Assembly: GCF_903915725.1 (NCBI RefSeq)
Contig: NZ_CAIWTY010000087.1
Span: forward strand, 1 to 64,000
DNA: 64,000 bases
DNA from: an uncultured Rhodopila sp.
Lineage (GTDB): Bacteria; Pseudomonadota; Alphaproteobacteria; Acetobacterales; Acetobacteraceae
Direction of reading: 5' to 3'
Made by a program: the position numbers and the translations under genes. Each line of letters starts with the position of its first letter. Position 1 is the first letter of the stretch. The notes beneath the pieces are model-generated. The model was not told where the DNA came from. It saw only the letters and a list, made by a program, of their open reading frames with translations, and made no database searches. Shown here piece after piece: positions 15,753-26,836 of this stretch.

Positions 15753-16916
15753 GTGGCGCAGAACGCACTGCCAGACGATCCGACCCCCGTTCCCCTGCTC
15801 ACAACCCCTCTTGATTCCTGGCACCGCCGCCACGGCGCCCGTATGGTGCCGTTCGCCGGCTATGCCATGCCGGTGCTGTATGATCTGACGGGAGACCTCG
15901 GCGCACGCTGCCGCGGCGGGGTGATGGCCGAGCACCTGCACACCCGCAAAGCCGCCGGCCTGTTCGATGTCTCGCATATGGGCCAGGCATTCCTGTCCGG
16001 CACGGGAGTCGCCGACGCGCTGGAGCACCTGGTGCCGGGCGACATCGCCGGCCTCAAGCCCTGGCGGCAGCGCTACACGCTGCTGACGAACGAGGCCGGC
16101 GGCATCATCGACGACCTGATGGTCGCCAAGCTGGCGGACGACCGCCTGTTCGTCGTCGTCAACGCCAGCCGCAAGGAGGTGGATTTTACCCATTTCGCCG
16201 CCAGCCTGCCGGACGGCATCCATATCGGCGTGCTGGAGGGCCGCGGACTGCTGGCCTTGCAAGGTCCGCAGGCTGCCGCTGTCATCGCGCGGCTGGCGCC
16301 GGAAGCCGTGAAATTGCCGTTCATGGGCTTCGGTGCGGTGGACATCGGCGGCATCGGCTGTTTCGTCTCCCGCTCCGGCTACACCGGGGAGGACGGCTTC
16401 GAAATCTCCGTCCCCGGCAGCGATACCGAAGCCTTGGCGGACCTGCTGGTGGCCCAGCCCGAAGTCGTCCCCATCGGTCTGGGCGCCCGCGACTCGCTGC
16501 GGCTGGAGGCCGGGCTTTGCCTCTACGGCAACGACCTCGACGAACTCACCAGCCCGGTCGAGGCCGGTCTGACCTGGGTCATCGGCAAGCGCCGCAAACT
16601 GAGTTGGGACTTCCCCGGCGGCCTGCTGATGCGCGACCAGCTCGACAACGGCACCACCCGGCACCGCGTCGGCATCCTGCCGGACGGCCGCACGCCCGCC
16701 CGGGCGCAAACTACGATTGTCGCCGATGACGGCACTGAGGCCGGCATCGTCACCTCCGGCGGCTTCGGCCCGTCGGTCAACCAGCCGATAGCCATGGGCT
16801 ATGTCCGCAAGGACCTGGCGCATGATGGCGCACGGCTGAACCTCATTGTCCGCGGCAAGACGCTCCCCGCGACCGTCGTGCCGCTTCCCTTTGTCCCTCA
16901 TCGCTACCACCGCTGA
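15753..16916 (+). CDS. gcvT: Glycine cleavage system T protein (aminomethyltransferase)
   Basis: Protein of 387 residues. It transfers the methylene group from aminomethylated H protein to tetrahydrofolate, releasing ammonia. Motifs include HGARMVPFAGYAMPVLY at the N-terminus, LFDVSHMGQ, and SGYTGEDGFEIS in the folate-binding barrel. GLGARDSLRLEAGLCLYGND and a late GFGPSVNQPIAMGYV follow. GTG at 15753 is chosen as start because GGAG lies 6 bases upstream and the riboswitch ends about 50 bp before; the frame is open further up through the aptamers. It is the first gene of gcvT-gcvH-gcvP. Confidence 0.93.
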   Translation: MAQNALPDDPTPVPLLTTPLDSWHRRHGARMVPFAGYAMPVLYDLTGDLGARCRGGVMAEHLHTRKAAGLFDVSHMGQAFLSGTGVADALEHLVPGDIAGLKPWRQRYTLLTNEAGGIIDDLMVAKLADDRLFVVVNASRKEVDFTHFAASLPDGIHIGVLEGRGLLALQGPQAAAVIARLAPEAVKLPFMGFGAVDIGGIGCFVSRSGYTGEDGFEISVPGSDTEALADLLVAQPEVVPIGLGARDSLRLEAGLCLYGNDLDELTSPVEAGLTWVIGKRRKLSWDFPGGLLMRDQLDNGTTRHRVGILPDGRTPARAQTTIVADDGTEAGIVTSGGFGPSVNQPIAMGYVRKDLAHDGARLNLIVRGKTLPATVVPLPFVPHRYHR

Positions 16917-16930
16917 AAAGGAAACGGCCC

Positions 16931-17317
16931 ATGGCCAGCAAGAGCGCGGATAAACGTTTTACCAAAGACCATGAATGGGTGCTGCTCGACGGCGACATCG
17001 CCACGGTGGGCATTACCGATTACGCGCAGGAGCAGCTCGGCGACCTGGTGCATATCGAGCTGCCGGAACTGGAACGCGCGGTGACCGAGGGCGAGGCCTG
17101 TGCCGTCGCCGAGAGCGTCAAGGCGGCATCGGATGTCTATTCGCCGCTTGCCGGCAAGATCGTCGAGATCAACGAGACCATCGTCGAGGACCCGTCCATC
17201 GTGAACAGCGATGCCGAGGGCGAGGGCTGGTTCTTCCGTCTCGAACTCGATGACCCGGAGACGTTCGAGGCGCTGCTGGACCAGGACGGCTACGACGAAT
17301 TGCTGGAGACGCTGTAA
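16931..17317 (+). CDS. gcvH: Glycine cleavage system H protein
   Basis: Protein of 128 residues, typical length for H protein. It shuttles the aminomethyl intermediate on a lipoyl arm between P, T and L proteins. It begins with [20 protein letters not shown]. The lipoylation site is the Lys of [20 protein letters not shown], in the standard ESVKA context. A ribosome site (AAAGGAAAC) precedes the ATG. It lies 14 bp after gcvT and 2 bp before gcvP. Confidence 0.96.
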   Translation: MASKSADKRFTKDHEWVLLDGDIATVGITDYAQEQLGDLVHIELPELERAVTEGEACAVAESVKAASDVYSPLAGKIVEINETIVEDPSIVNSDAEGEGWFFRLELDDPETFEALLDQDGYDELLETL

Positions 17318-17319
17318 GC

Positions 17320-20181
<2,862 letters not shown>

Positions 20182-20268
20182 CGCCGGCGGCTGGTTTCCG
20201 GCCCGCGGCGCCGCGGCAACGATCCGTTGTCGCATTGAGGTCCGCGGGCGTCGTAGCAGAAAGCAATA

Positions 20269-20391
20269 TGAAACACGGATTTGCACAGATTAAGTCACAG
20301 ATTTTCACTGATGCCGGCGAATTTATTTCGGCAGGGTTTTGCGATTATTCGGTGTAATCTGTGACTTCATCCATTTAATCTGTGTTCCGCC
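20269..20391. repeat. AACACAGAT-type hairpin repeat, copy 1
   Basis: AT-richer inverted repeat in the gap between gcvP and the aldo/keto reductase. The left arm includes GAAACACGGATTTGCACAGA and TTAAGTCACAGATT. The right arm is AATCTGTGACTTCATCC and ATTTAATCTGTGTTCCG. The arms are degenerate multiples of an 11-base unit near AACACAGATTA. Related hairpins lie at 37447 and 43677. It could act as a bidirectional terminator for the convergent genes, but there is no U-run. Confidence 0.7.
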
Positions 20392-20455
20392 TTGTTTTGC
20401 CGCAATCCGTATCGGTCCGTCGGGAATGACGGGAAACCGTCGCGCTTCGACAAAT

Positions 20456-21454
20456 CTACCTCGGTTCCCCCACAAAACCGGCCGTCAACTCATTCAGCCT
20501 ATCGAGCGCGGCCGGGGGCAGCGGACCTTTCAGCACCGATGCCAAACTGCCCTCGAACTCGCCGACCGTTGCCATGCCAACCAGGATCGTGCCCATGGCG
20601 GGGTGGGAGATAGCGAAACGAATTGCCGCCTCCGCCAGGCTGCCGGCAAACCCCTCCGTCACCAGCGGCATCAAACGCCGCGCGCGTTCCAGGTCTATGG
20701 CGTAGCTATGGGCGGAGCCGATGGGTTCGGGCGGCGCGCTGGCGGTCGGGTGGCGTTCGGTGCTGCCGCTGAGTGCCCCGGCGGCGAGCACGCGGATGCC
20801 GACAACGCCGACACCGGCTTTTCGGGTATGGTCGAACAAGCGTCCGTAGTCCTGCGCCGGGTAATGCGGCGGAAGGTCGGTCGCGGCTGACGGGTTCAGC
20901 ATATTGTAGCTGACCTGAGCGCTGTCGAACGCTTCCGTATCGATCACGTCCTGCAACGTCGCGGTGTCGCCGACGGCGGTGATGCCGAGGAACCGCGTCT
21001 TCCCGGCATCACGCAGCTTGTGGAAAGCCGGAATGATTTCGTCCCTTACCTGTGCTGCACTCAACGTTTCTCCGCCGCCGTTTGCGGTGATCGGGTTGTG
21101 CAGATGGAAGATATCGACGTGATCCATGCCGAGGCGCCCCAGGCTGCCATCGATTGAACGGGCGATCTCACCGCCGATGTCGCGGAAACTGCCGGATGGC
21201 ACGCGGACTTTCGTCCCGACATAGACCCCTGCCGGCTTTTGTGCCGCCAGCACGTGGCCGAGATTGGTTTCGGACTGGCCGTTACCGTATTGCACTGCGG
21301 TATCGAAGTAATTGACCCCGGCCGCCAGCGCCAAACCGATCGCCCGGTCCTGATCCGCCGCCGCACCGCGCACCATCAAGCCGCCGACGGCGCCGCAGCC
21401 GAACCCCAGCACCGAGATCCGCAGACCCGACCGTCCAAACATGCGCGTTTCCAT
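20456..21454 (-). CDS. Aldo/keto reductase
   Basis: NAD(P)H-dependent oxidoreductase of 332 residues with TIM-barrel aldo/keto reductase layout. The catalytic tetrad is visible as D51 and Y56 (GVNYFDTAVQYGNGQSE), K82 (VGTKVRV), and the His of DIFHLHN. It resembles the subgroup acting on small aldehydes or sugars (pyridoxal/L-fucose dehydrogenase-like), but the substrate cannot be assigned. It is monocistronic and divergent from the RidA-family gene. Confidence 0.88.
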   Translation of the reverse strand: METRMFGRSGLRISVLGFGCGAVGGLMVRGAAADQDRAIGLALAAGVNYFDTAVQYGNGQSETNLGHVLAAQKPAGVYVGTKVRVPSGSFRDIGGEIARSIDGSLGRLGMDHVDIFHLHNPITANGGGETLSAAQVRDEIIPAFHKLRDAGKTRFLGITAVGDTATLQDVIDTEAFDSAQVSYNMLNPSAATDLPPHYPAQDYGRLFDHTRKAGVGVVGIRVLAAGALSGSTERHPTASAPPEPIGSAHSYAIDLERARRLMPLVTEGFAGSLAEAAIRFAISHPAMGTILVGMATVGEFEGSLASVLKGPLPPAALDRLNELTAGFVGEPR

Positions 21455-21551
21455 GGTTCCCTCCCTGTCCAGCTAACCCGGCCCCCCGCACTCTGGCCGA
21501 GCGGCGCGGCTTGGCCTAGAAAGCTGCCATACGTTCAACCTGGAGTCCTCA

Positions 21552-21902
21552 ATGAGCAAGATCATCCGCACCGAGCCTGGCCCGATCCTGTCCAAAGCCG
21601 TGGAATACCACGGCTTCGTCTACCTGCCGGGAGTCATCGCCAACGACACCGGCAAGGACATCAAGGGCCAGACGGCCGATGTGCTGGAACAGATCGACAC
21701 GCTCCTGGAGCATCACGGCACGGACAAGACCCGCCTGCTGACGGCGACGATCTGGGTCAAGCACATCAAGGACCGCGCCGGGCTGAACGAGGTCTGGACG
21801 CCGTGGCTGCCGAAGGACGGCGCGCCGGTGCGGGCCTGCGTGCAGGCCGAGTTGGCGGTGCCGGAAGCGCTGGTGGAGATCCAGGTGACCGCCTGCAAAT
21901 AG
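21552..21902 (+). CDS. RidA family (YjgF/YER057c/UK114) protein
   Basis: Small trimer-forming protein of 116 residues. RidA proteins hydrolyse reactive enamine/imine intermediates from PLP enzymes, and other subgroups have different roles. Features are LSKAVEYHGFVYLPGVIAND, DVLEQIDTLLEHHGTDKTRL, WVKHIKDRAGLNEVW and the C-terminal PVRACVQAELAVPEALVEIQ containing the conserved Arg. An AGTCCTCA leader precedes the ATG. A short imperfect palindrome (CCGTCATGGATCGG / CCATGACGG) follows the stop at 21911-21948 and may terminate transcription. Confidence 0.9.
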   Translation: MSKIIRTEPGPILSKAVEYHGFVYLPGVIANDTGKDIKGQTADVLEQIDTLLEHHGTDKTRLLTATIWVKHIKDRAGLNEVWTPWLPKDGAPVRACVQAELAVPEALVEIQVTACK

Positions 21903-21965
21903 CCGCCCCGGTAACCGTCATGGATCGGCTCGTCCTGTCCATGACGGTGTGATGTCGCCGCCGGG

Positions 21966-22832
21966 TCAGCCTGTTTCCATCGGCAGGCTCTCATCTTTCG
22001 CCCATTCCGAGAGCGACGCGTCGTAAATCTTGACGTCGTTATGGCCAAGCATCGTCAGCACCAGCGCATCCGCGCTGGCTGCGATGCCGCCGCCGCAATA
22101 GGCGATGACGGGACGGTCCAGCGCCCCCACCGCGCCCAGGCGCTGACGCAGTTCATCAGCCGGCAGAAACGTGTTCGTCGCGGGATCGAGCAGATGCGCC
22201 GCGGCCACGTTTACGCTGCCGGCGATGCGCCCCGGGCGGCCGTAGCTGTTGCCGCCGGTGCCGGCATGTTGCGCAGGCAGCAGCGCGTTCAGGGTGCAAA
22301 TCCCGGCATTGCCGATGGCGGCTTTGACCTCCTCCTTGCCCACCATCAGGTTGCGGATTGCGCGCACCGTATAGGTGCCGGCGCGACGCGGCTTAGCGGG
22401 GCCGGCTTCCAGTTCGCGGTTTTCGGCAGACCATTTCTGCCGCCCGCCATTCAGCACCGCGGCGTTGTCGTGGCCGAACTCCCGCAGCAGCCACCAGACG
22501 CGGGTGGCCCACCACGGGTTGGACGTGCTGTAGGTGACGACGCGGGTGTCGTTGCTGATGCCGAAACGGCGCATCGCAGCGGCGAAGTCGTCCGGCGGCG
22601 GCCGCATGAAATTCAGCTTCTGCGAGGTGTCGGAGACATCCCGGGAAACGTTGCAGAACTGCGCGCCGGGGATGTGGCCGTTTTCGAAATCCTCCCGGCC
22701 CGGCCTGACGATATAGGTATTGCGCGGATCGGGGATCAGATGCGTCGTGCAGTCGAGCACGACGACATCGCCGAGATGCCGCGCAAGCCACCCGGTCTCG
22801 ACCAGGTATTCCGGATGAACGAAACCCGCCAT
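21966..22832 (-). CDS. Sulfurtransferase (3-mercaptopyruvate/thiosulfate type)
   Basis: Protein of 288 residues with two rhodanese domains. The first is inactive (FENGHIPGAQFCNVSRDVSD). The second carries catalytic C246 in the loop PVIAYCGGGIAAS. The enzyme moves a sulfane sulfur from 3-mercaptopyruvate or thiosulfate to an acceptor. It lies 14 bp downstream of boxB on the same strand and is probably cotranscribed with the benzoyl-CoA genes. Its link to benzoate breakdown is unclear. The CGGGIAAS loop lacks the basic residues of typical rhodaneses, favouring mercaptopyruvate as donor, but this is weak evidence. Confidence 0.85.
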   Translation of the reverse strand: MAGFVHPEYLVETGWLARHLGDVVVLDCTTHLIPDPRNTYIVRPGREDFENGHIPGAQFCNVSRDVSDTSQKLNFMRPPPDDFAAAMRRFGISNDTRVVTYSTSNPWWATRVWWLLREFGHDNAAVLNGGRQKWSAENRELEAGPAKPRRAGTYTVRAIRNLMVGKEEVKAAIGNAGICTLNALLPAQHAGTGGNSYGRPGRIAGSVNVAAAHLLDPATNTFLPADELRQRLGAVGALDRPVIAYCGGGIAASADALVLTMLGHNDVKIYDASLSEWAKDESLPMETG

Positions 22833-22846
22833 GCGTTACCCCGCTT

Positions 22847-24295
22847 TCAGCGGACGATCTGCACGTACTCGAAATCGCCCGGCTTGTTGTCGATACCCTG
22901 CCGCGGCGGCGCGATCCAGCCCGCATAAGTCCCGGGTTCGCGTGCGGCATGCATCAGGCTGGCGATGAACAGGTTGTCCTCGACCGATGGCAGCATGGTT
23001 TCCTTGCGCACCTGCCAAACTTCCGGCGTCAGAACGGACCCGGTCGCATCGGTGCGCACCCCGCTGAACTCGCCGATATGGCGGTTGAAGGCGACATGCG
23101 GCAGGGTGATGCGGAAATCGACGCCCGCCCGTTCGAGCACGCGGTTCCAGCGCGCGACACCGGCCGCGGCATCCTCCACGTAATCGTCGCGCAGCCGCAT
23201 ATTGAGCGCTGACAGGGCCGGAACGTCCTCGTTGACGATGACGCCATCGCGCAGGCGCAGGACCGGGTAGACGGATGAAGTAAGAAGATGGTCGTCCGTC
23301 AGCTTGTCCTCATGGTAGCGGCCTTTCAGCCCGGCGTTGAAGGCGTTGGCGGCGTTGGTGCTGATCTCGTTGCCGAACAGATCCAAGGTCAGCGAGAAAT
23401 GCAGGTTGGCTTTTTTCTGGATCGTCGGCAGATCGATAACGCCCAGCGCCCGGACGCGCTCAATGTCATAGGGGTCTTCGATGCCGGCCTCTTTCATCGC
23501 GTCGCAGGTGCGCTGGATGGTGCGGGAGACGCCGGTTTCGCCGACGAACATGTGGTGGGCTTCCTCCGTCAACATGAAGCGGCAGGTGCGCGACAGCGGA
23601 TCGAATCCCGACTGCGCAAGGGCTGCCAACTGCATCTTGCCGTCGCGGTCGGTGAAGAAGGTGAACATGAAGAACGATAGCCAATCCGGCGTGCGTTCGT
23701 TGAACGCGCCCAGCATGCGCGGGCTGTCCTGGTCGCCGGAGCGGCGGCGCAACAGTTCCTCGGCTTCCTCGCGCCCGTCGCGGCCGAAGTATTTCTGCAG
23801 CAGATAGACCATCGCCCAGAGATGGCGGCCTTCCTCGACATTCACCTGGAACAGGTTGCGCAGGTCGTAGAGCGACGGCGCGGTGGCGCCGAGATGCCGC
23901 TGCTGCTCGACCGAGGCCGGCTCGGTATCGCCCTGGATCACCAGCAGGCGCCGCAGCATGGCGCGATATTCGCCGGGCACGTCCTGCCACGCCGGCTCGC
24001 CCTTATGCGCGCCGAACGGGATCGTCCGGCCCTCCACCTTCGGTGCCAGCAGAACGCCCCAGCGATAATCAGGCATCTTTACGAAGCCGAATTTCGCCCA
24101 GCCCTCGCTGCCGACACCGATGGCGGTGCGCAGGTAGACCGGATCGTTCTGGAAGCCTTCCGGCCCCATCGACTTCCACCAGTCGATATAGCCGGGATGC
24201 CAGGTCTCCAGCGCCTTGCGGACGCGCAAATCCTCGGCAAGGCCGACATTGTTCGGAATCAGCCCGTCGTAGTCGATCTCGATGGCATCGGTCAT
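22847..24295 (-). CDS. boxB: Benzoyl-CoA 2,3-epoxidase, oxygenase subunit BoxB
   Basis: Diiron oxygenase of 482 residues. With reductase BoxA it converts benzoyl-CoA, O2 and NADPH into 2,3-epoxybenzoyl-CoA in the aerobic box pathway. Ferritin-like iron ligands are seen in FQVNVEEGRHLWAMVYLLQK and LTEEAHHMFVGETG, each with an ExxH motif. The sequence LHFSLTLDLFGNEISTNAAN is also characteristic. Length and features fit the family throughout. Order on the minus strand is ligase, hydrolase, boxC, boxB, sulfurtransferase. The partner boxA is not in the window. Confidence 0.95.
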   Translation of the reverse strand: MTDAIEIDYDGLIPNNVGLAEDLRVRKALETWHPGYIDWWKSMGPEGFQNDPVYLRTAIGVGSEGWAKFGFVKMPDYRWGVLLAPKVEGRTIPFGAHKGEPAWQDVPGEYRAMLRRLLVIQGDTEPASVEQQRHLGATAPSLYDLRNLFQVNVEEGRHLWAMVYLLQKYFGRDGREEAEELLRRRSGDQDSPRMLGAFNERTPDWLSFFMFTFFTDRDGKMQLAALAQSGFDPLSRTCRFMLTEEAHHMFVGETGVSRTIQRTCDAMKEAGIEDPYDIERVRALGVIDLPTIQKKANLHFSLTLDLFGNEISTNAANAFNAGLKGRYHEDKLTDDHLLTSSVYPVLRLRDGVIVNEDVPALSALNMRLRDDYVEDAAAGVARWNRVLERAGVDFRITLPHVAFNRHIGEFSGVRTDATGSVLTPEVWQVRKETMLPSVEDNLFIASLMHAAREPGTYAGWIAPPRQGIDNKPGDFEYVQIVR

Positions 24296-24308
24296 GGCGA
24301 TGATCCTT

Positions 24309-25952
24309 TCAGACGCGTTCCGGGTTGAAGTCGGGCCGTATGCCGGAGCCGTATCGTTTCAGCGATCCGGTTTCACCGACAGCGTTGGGGCGCTGGAAAA
24401 TCCAGTTCTGCCATGCGGTCAGGCGGCCGAAGATGCGGGTCTCCATGGTCTCGGGCCCGACGAAACGCAAATTGGCCTCCAGCCCGGTCAGCGCGTCGGG
24501 CGAGAACGACGCGCGTTCCTCCAGGATCAGCCGCACCTCGTCGTCCCAGTCGGTGTCGTCATAGGCGAAGGTGATCAGACCGCGTTCTTCCGCGGCATCG
24601 GCGCCCAGCGTATCGCCGATAAGCCCGGCGGCCGCATCCAGCGAGTCCGGCTCGCCGTAGAAACGATTGGCCAGGCGGGACAGCCCGTTGCCCATCGGGT
24701 AGGCGGAGAAATTCAGCGCCGACAGATGCAGCGTAGCGGGACCGCGGTTGTCGCCGGCTTTGGCGCCTGCGAACATGACGGAACGGTCCGCCGCGAACAC
24801 CAGTTCCGCGAGCGTGCCAGCGAAGCAGCTTCCCGGCTCCACCAGCGTAATGATGCTACGAGCGGTCATGTCGGTGCGCTTCAGCACGCGCTTCAGCAGC
24901 AGCCGAATTTCCCGCACCAGCCAGTCGGTCTGGTATTGTTCCAAAAGGCTGTCGGCGGCCAGCACCAGCGCCGAATCGCCGGCGGTGCGGAACACGATCA
25001 ACCCGATGGACGGTTCGTTCAGCCGCAGGTACAGCAGTGCGTCGTCGAGTTCGCGCGCCATCGCCAGCGGCCAGAACCCGGCGCCCGCGTCATGGATGCC
25101 GCGCAGGTCTCCGGGCAATTCGTCCGGCCCGCGCACGGTAATCGCAGCGCAGCGCCCAGACCGGTCGATCGCCACCTGGACAAACGGATACGACACCGTG
25201 TCGTCCGCGATCGTCCGCTGCAACGGTGTCAGCGCAACCCCGCGCTCGCCGACGCGGTCGGAGCGCCCGGCCAGTTCCAGCGCCCGCTCCGTCACCTTGG
25301 CCTCCCAGGCAGAGGGCGGAACGACCTCATCAACCAGCCGCCACTCGACGGCGCGCTTGCCGCGCACGCCTTCTTCGGTGGTGCAGAACACATCGGCCAG
25401 GTCGCGGCGCACGCGGCGCTTGTCGGTCAGCCGCGTCAGCCCGCCGGTGCCGGGCAGCACCGCCAGGAGAGGAAGTTCCGGCAAAGATACGGTGGATCGG
25501 CGATCATCGATCAGCATGATATGCTCCGCCGTCACCGCCAGCTCGTATCCACCCCCCGCCGCGGTGCCGCTGATCGCCGCAAGGTAGGTTTGGCCGGAGT
25601 TCTCGCTGGCATCCTCGATCGACAGCCGGGTTTCATTGGTGAACTTGCAGAAATTCACCTTGTGCCCGTGAGTCGATTTGCCGAGCATGCGGATATTCGC
25701 ACCGGCGCAAAACACGCCCTCCTTGCCGGAGCGCAATACGACCGTCTTGACCTCGGGATGCTCGAACCGCAGCCGCTGAACCGCGTCAGCCAGTTCGATA
25801 TCGACGCCGAGATCGTAGGAATTCAGTTTCAGTTCGTAGCCGTCCATCAGCCCGCCATCCGGATCGACATCCATCGTCAGCGTCGCAATCGGCCCCTCGA
25901 AGGACAGCTTCCAATGGCGGTAGCGGCTCGGGTCGGTTTGAAAATCGATCAT
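24309..25952 (-). CDS. boxC: Benzoyl-CoA-dihydrodiol lyase BoxC
   Basis: Protein of 547 residues related to enoyl-CoA hydratases but with two crotonase-like halves. It opens the ring of 2,3-epoxybenzoyl-CoA by hydrolysis to 3,4-dehydroadipyl-CoA semialdehyde and formate. The N-terminal portion YRHWKLSFEGPIATLTMDVD is distinctive. It is followed by VVLRSGKEGVFCAGANIRML (oxyanion loop) and ISGTAAGGGYELAVTAEHIM. The start overlaps the upstream hydrolase stop by ATGA, and boxB follows after 13 bp. Confidence 0.95.
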   Translation of the reverse strand: MIDFQTDPSRYRHWKLSFEGPIATLTMDVDPDGGLMDGYELKLNSYDLGVDIELADAVQRLRFEHPEVKTVVLRSGKEGVFCAGANIRMLGKSTHGHKVNFCKFTNETRLSIEDASENSGQTYLAAISGTAAGGGYELAVTAEHIMLIDDRRSTVSLPELPLLAVLPGTGGLTRLTDKRRVRRDLADVFCTTEEGVRGKRAVEWRLVDEVVPPSAWEAKVTERALELAGRSDRVGERGVALTPLQRTIADDTVSYPFVQVAIDRSGRCAAITVRGPDELPGDLRGIHDAGAGFWPLAMARELDDALLYLRLNEPSIGLIVFRTAGDSALVLAADSLLEQYQTDWLVREIRLLLKRVLKRTDMTARSIITLVEPGSCFAGTLAELVFAADRSVMFAGAKAGDNRGPATLHLSALNFSAYPMGNGLSRLANRFYGEPDSLDAAAGLIGDTLGADAAEERGLITFAYDDTDWDDEVRLILEERASFSPDALTGLEANLRFVGPETMETRIFGRLTAWQNWIFQRPNAVGETGSLKRYGSGIRPDFNPERV

Positions 25953-26836
25953 GTCGGAAGTTCCGTAATGAAACGCGTGATGGCGGCCAGGGTGGCGTCC
26001 TTGGCCTCCAGATGCGGCGAGTGTCTGGCGCCGGGAATCAGCTCGACCGTTATCGGCGCATGGACAGCGGCTTCGAACACGCGGAGCTGTTCGTCCGTTC
26101 CGTACGGATCATCCGCGCCCTGGATCGCCAGGATTGGCACGTCGATGTTAGGCAGGAATTCCGTGATATCGAAACGACGAAAATCCGGGTTCAGCCAGGC
26201 GCCGTTCCAGCCCCAAAACGCTGTATCGACGTCCTGGTGGTAGCGCGCAAGACGATCGCGCAGGTTGCTGGTTTCGTACTCGGTCTTGATCCGCTCGATG
26301 CTGGAGATGTTCAGGTCTTCGACAAAAAAATGCGCGGCAATAGTAACAAGGCCGATCAGGTCATGGCTGAACGCGGACCCGGACGAAGTCGTGGATGGCC
26401 GGGCCAAGCCCGGCCATGACACCCGGGGCACGGGGGACACCCGGGGCACGTTCGACACCGGGGACGCCGCATCGGCTGCAAGCGACCCTGCGTAAATCGC
26501 CGCGATCGATCCGCCATCGGAATGGCCGGCCAGCACGTATCGGCCGATACCGGCCGCGGCCAGCACTTCCGGCAGCACGTCCAAAGCCTCCGTGTGCATA
26601 TAGGTCACCGGGCGGGGCAACCCGGTTGTATCCGACCGCCCGTAGCCGAATCGCGAATACGCAAACACCCCCCGGCCCGTCGATTCCGCCAGCTGCTCGG
26701 GCACGTTCCGCCACAGATCGATGCAACCCAGCCCCTCATGCAGCAGCACCAAAGTCGGCGCTTCCGCCGGACCGGGTCCCCACCACGCTGTTTCCAGTAA
26801 ACCGCCGCTGACCCGAAGCGTGCCTCGCCGCATCAA
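25949..26836 (-). CDS. Alpha/beta hydrolase of the box operon, with in-frame palindrome insertion
   Basis: Protein of 295 residues. The oxyanion segment is LVLLHEGLGCIDLWRN, the nucleophile S106 is in VLAGHSDGG, and a late Asp (IQGADDPYG) and His (PGARHSPH) complete a triad. Hydrolases of this type are common in box clusters and may clear dead-end CoA esters or lactones; their substrate is not established. Residues about 119-158 form a low-complexity insert (PRVSPVPRVSWPGLARPSTT) encoded by a GC-rich palindrome between the nucleophile helix and the next strand (LIGLVTIAAHFF). The gene overlaps both neighbours by ATGA. Confidence 0.82.
   Translation of the reverse strand: MMRRGTLRVSGGLLETAWWGPGPAEAPTLVLLHEGLGCIDLWRNVPEQLAESTGRGVFAYSRFGYGRSDTTGLPRPVTYMHTEALDVLPEVLAAAGIGRYVLAGHSDGGSIAAIYAGSLAADAASPVSNVPRVSPVPRVSWPGLARPSTTSSGSAFSHDLIGLVTIAAHFFVEDLNISSIERIKTEYETSNLRDRLARYHQDVDTAFWGWNGAWLNPDFRRFDITEFLPNIDVPILAIQGADDPYGTDEQLRVFEAAVHAPITVELIPGARHSPHLEAKDATLAAITRFITELPT
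26388..26465. repeat. GC-rich interspersed palindrome inside the box hydrolase gene
   Basis: Contains CGTGGATGGCCGGGCCAAGC, CCGGCCATGACACC and then a tandem of CCGGGGCACGGGGGACACC type. The half-element matches the copy at 60409, where GTCATGGCCGGGCTTGGCCC faces GGATGGCGGG. It is inserted in frame (multiple-of-three effect) and read as protein. Confidence 0.7.

Noticed and set aside
15299-15814. 171-codon plus-strand frame across the PEP-CTERM gene end and the riboswitch
   Set aside because: Overlaps a structured RNA and a conserved gene in another frame; Arg-rich without motif.
24282-26243. 653-codon open frame on the plus strand opposite boxC and the hydrolase
   Set aside because: It is the antisense reading of clearly conserved genes; the product is Arg/Gln/His-rich and shows no domain.
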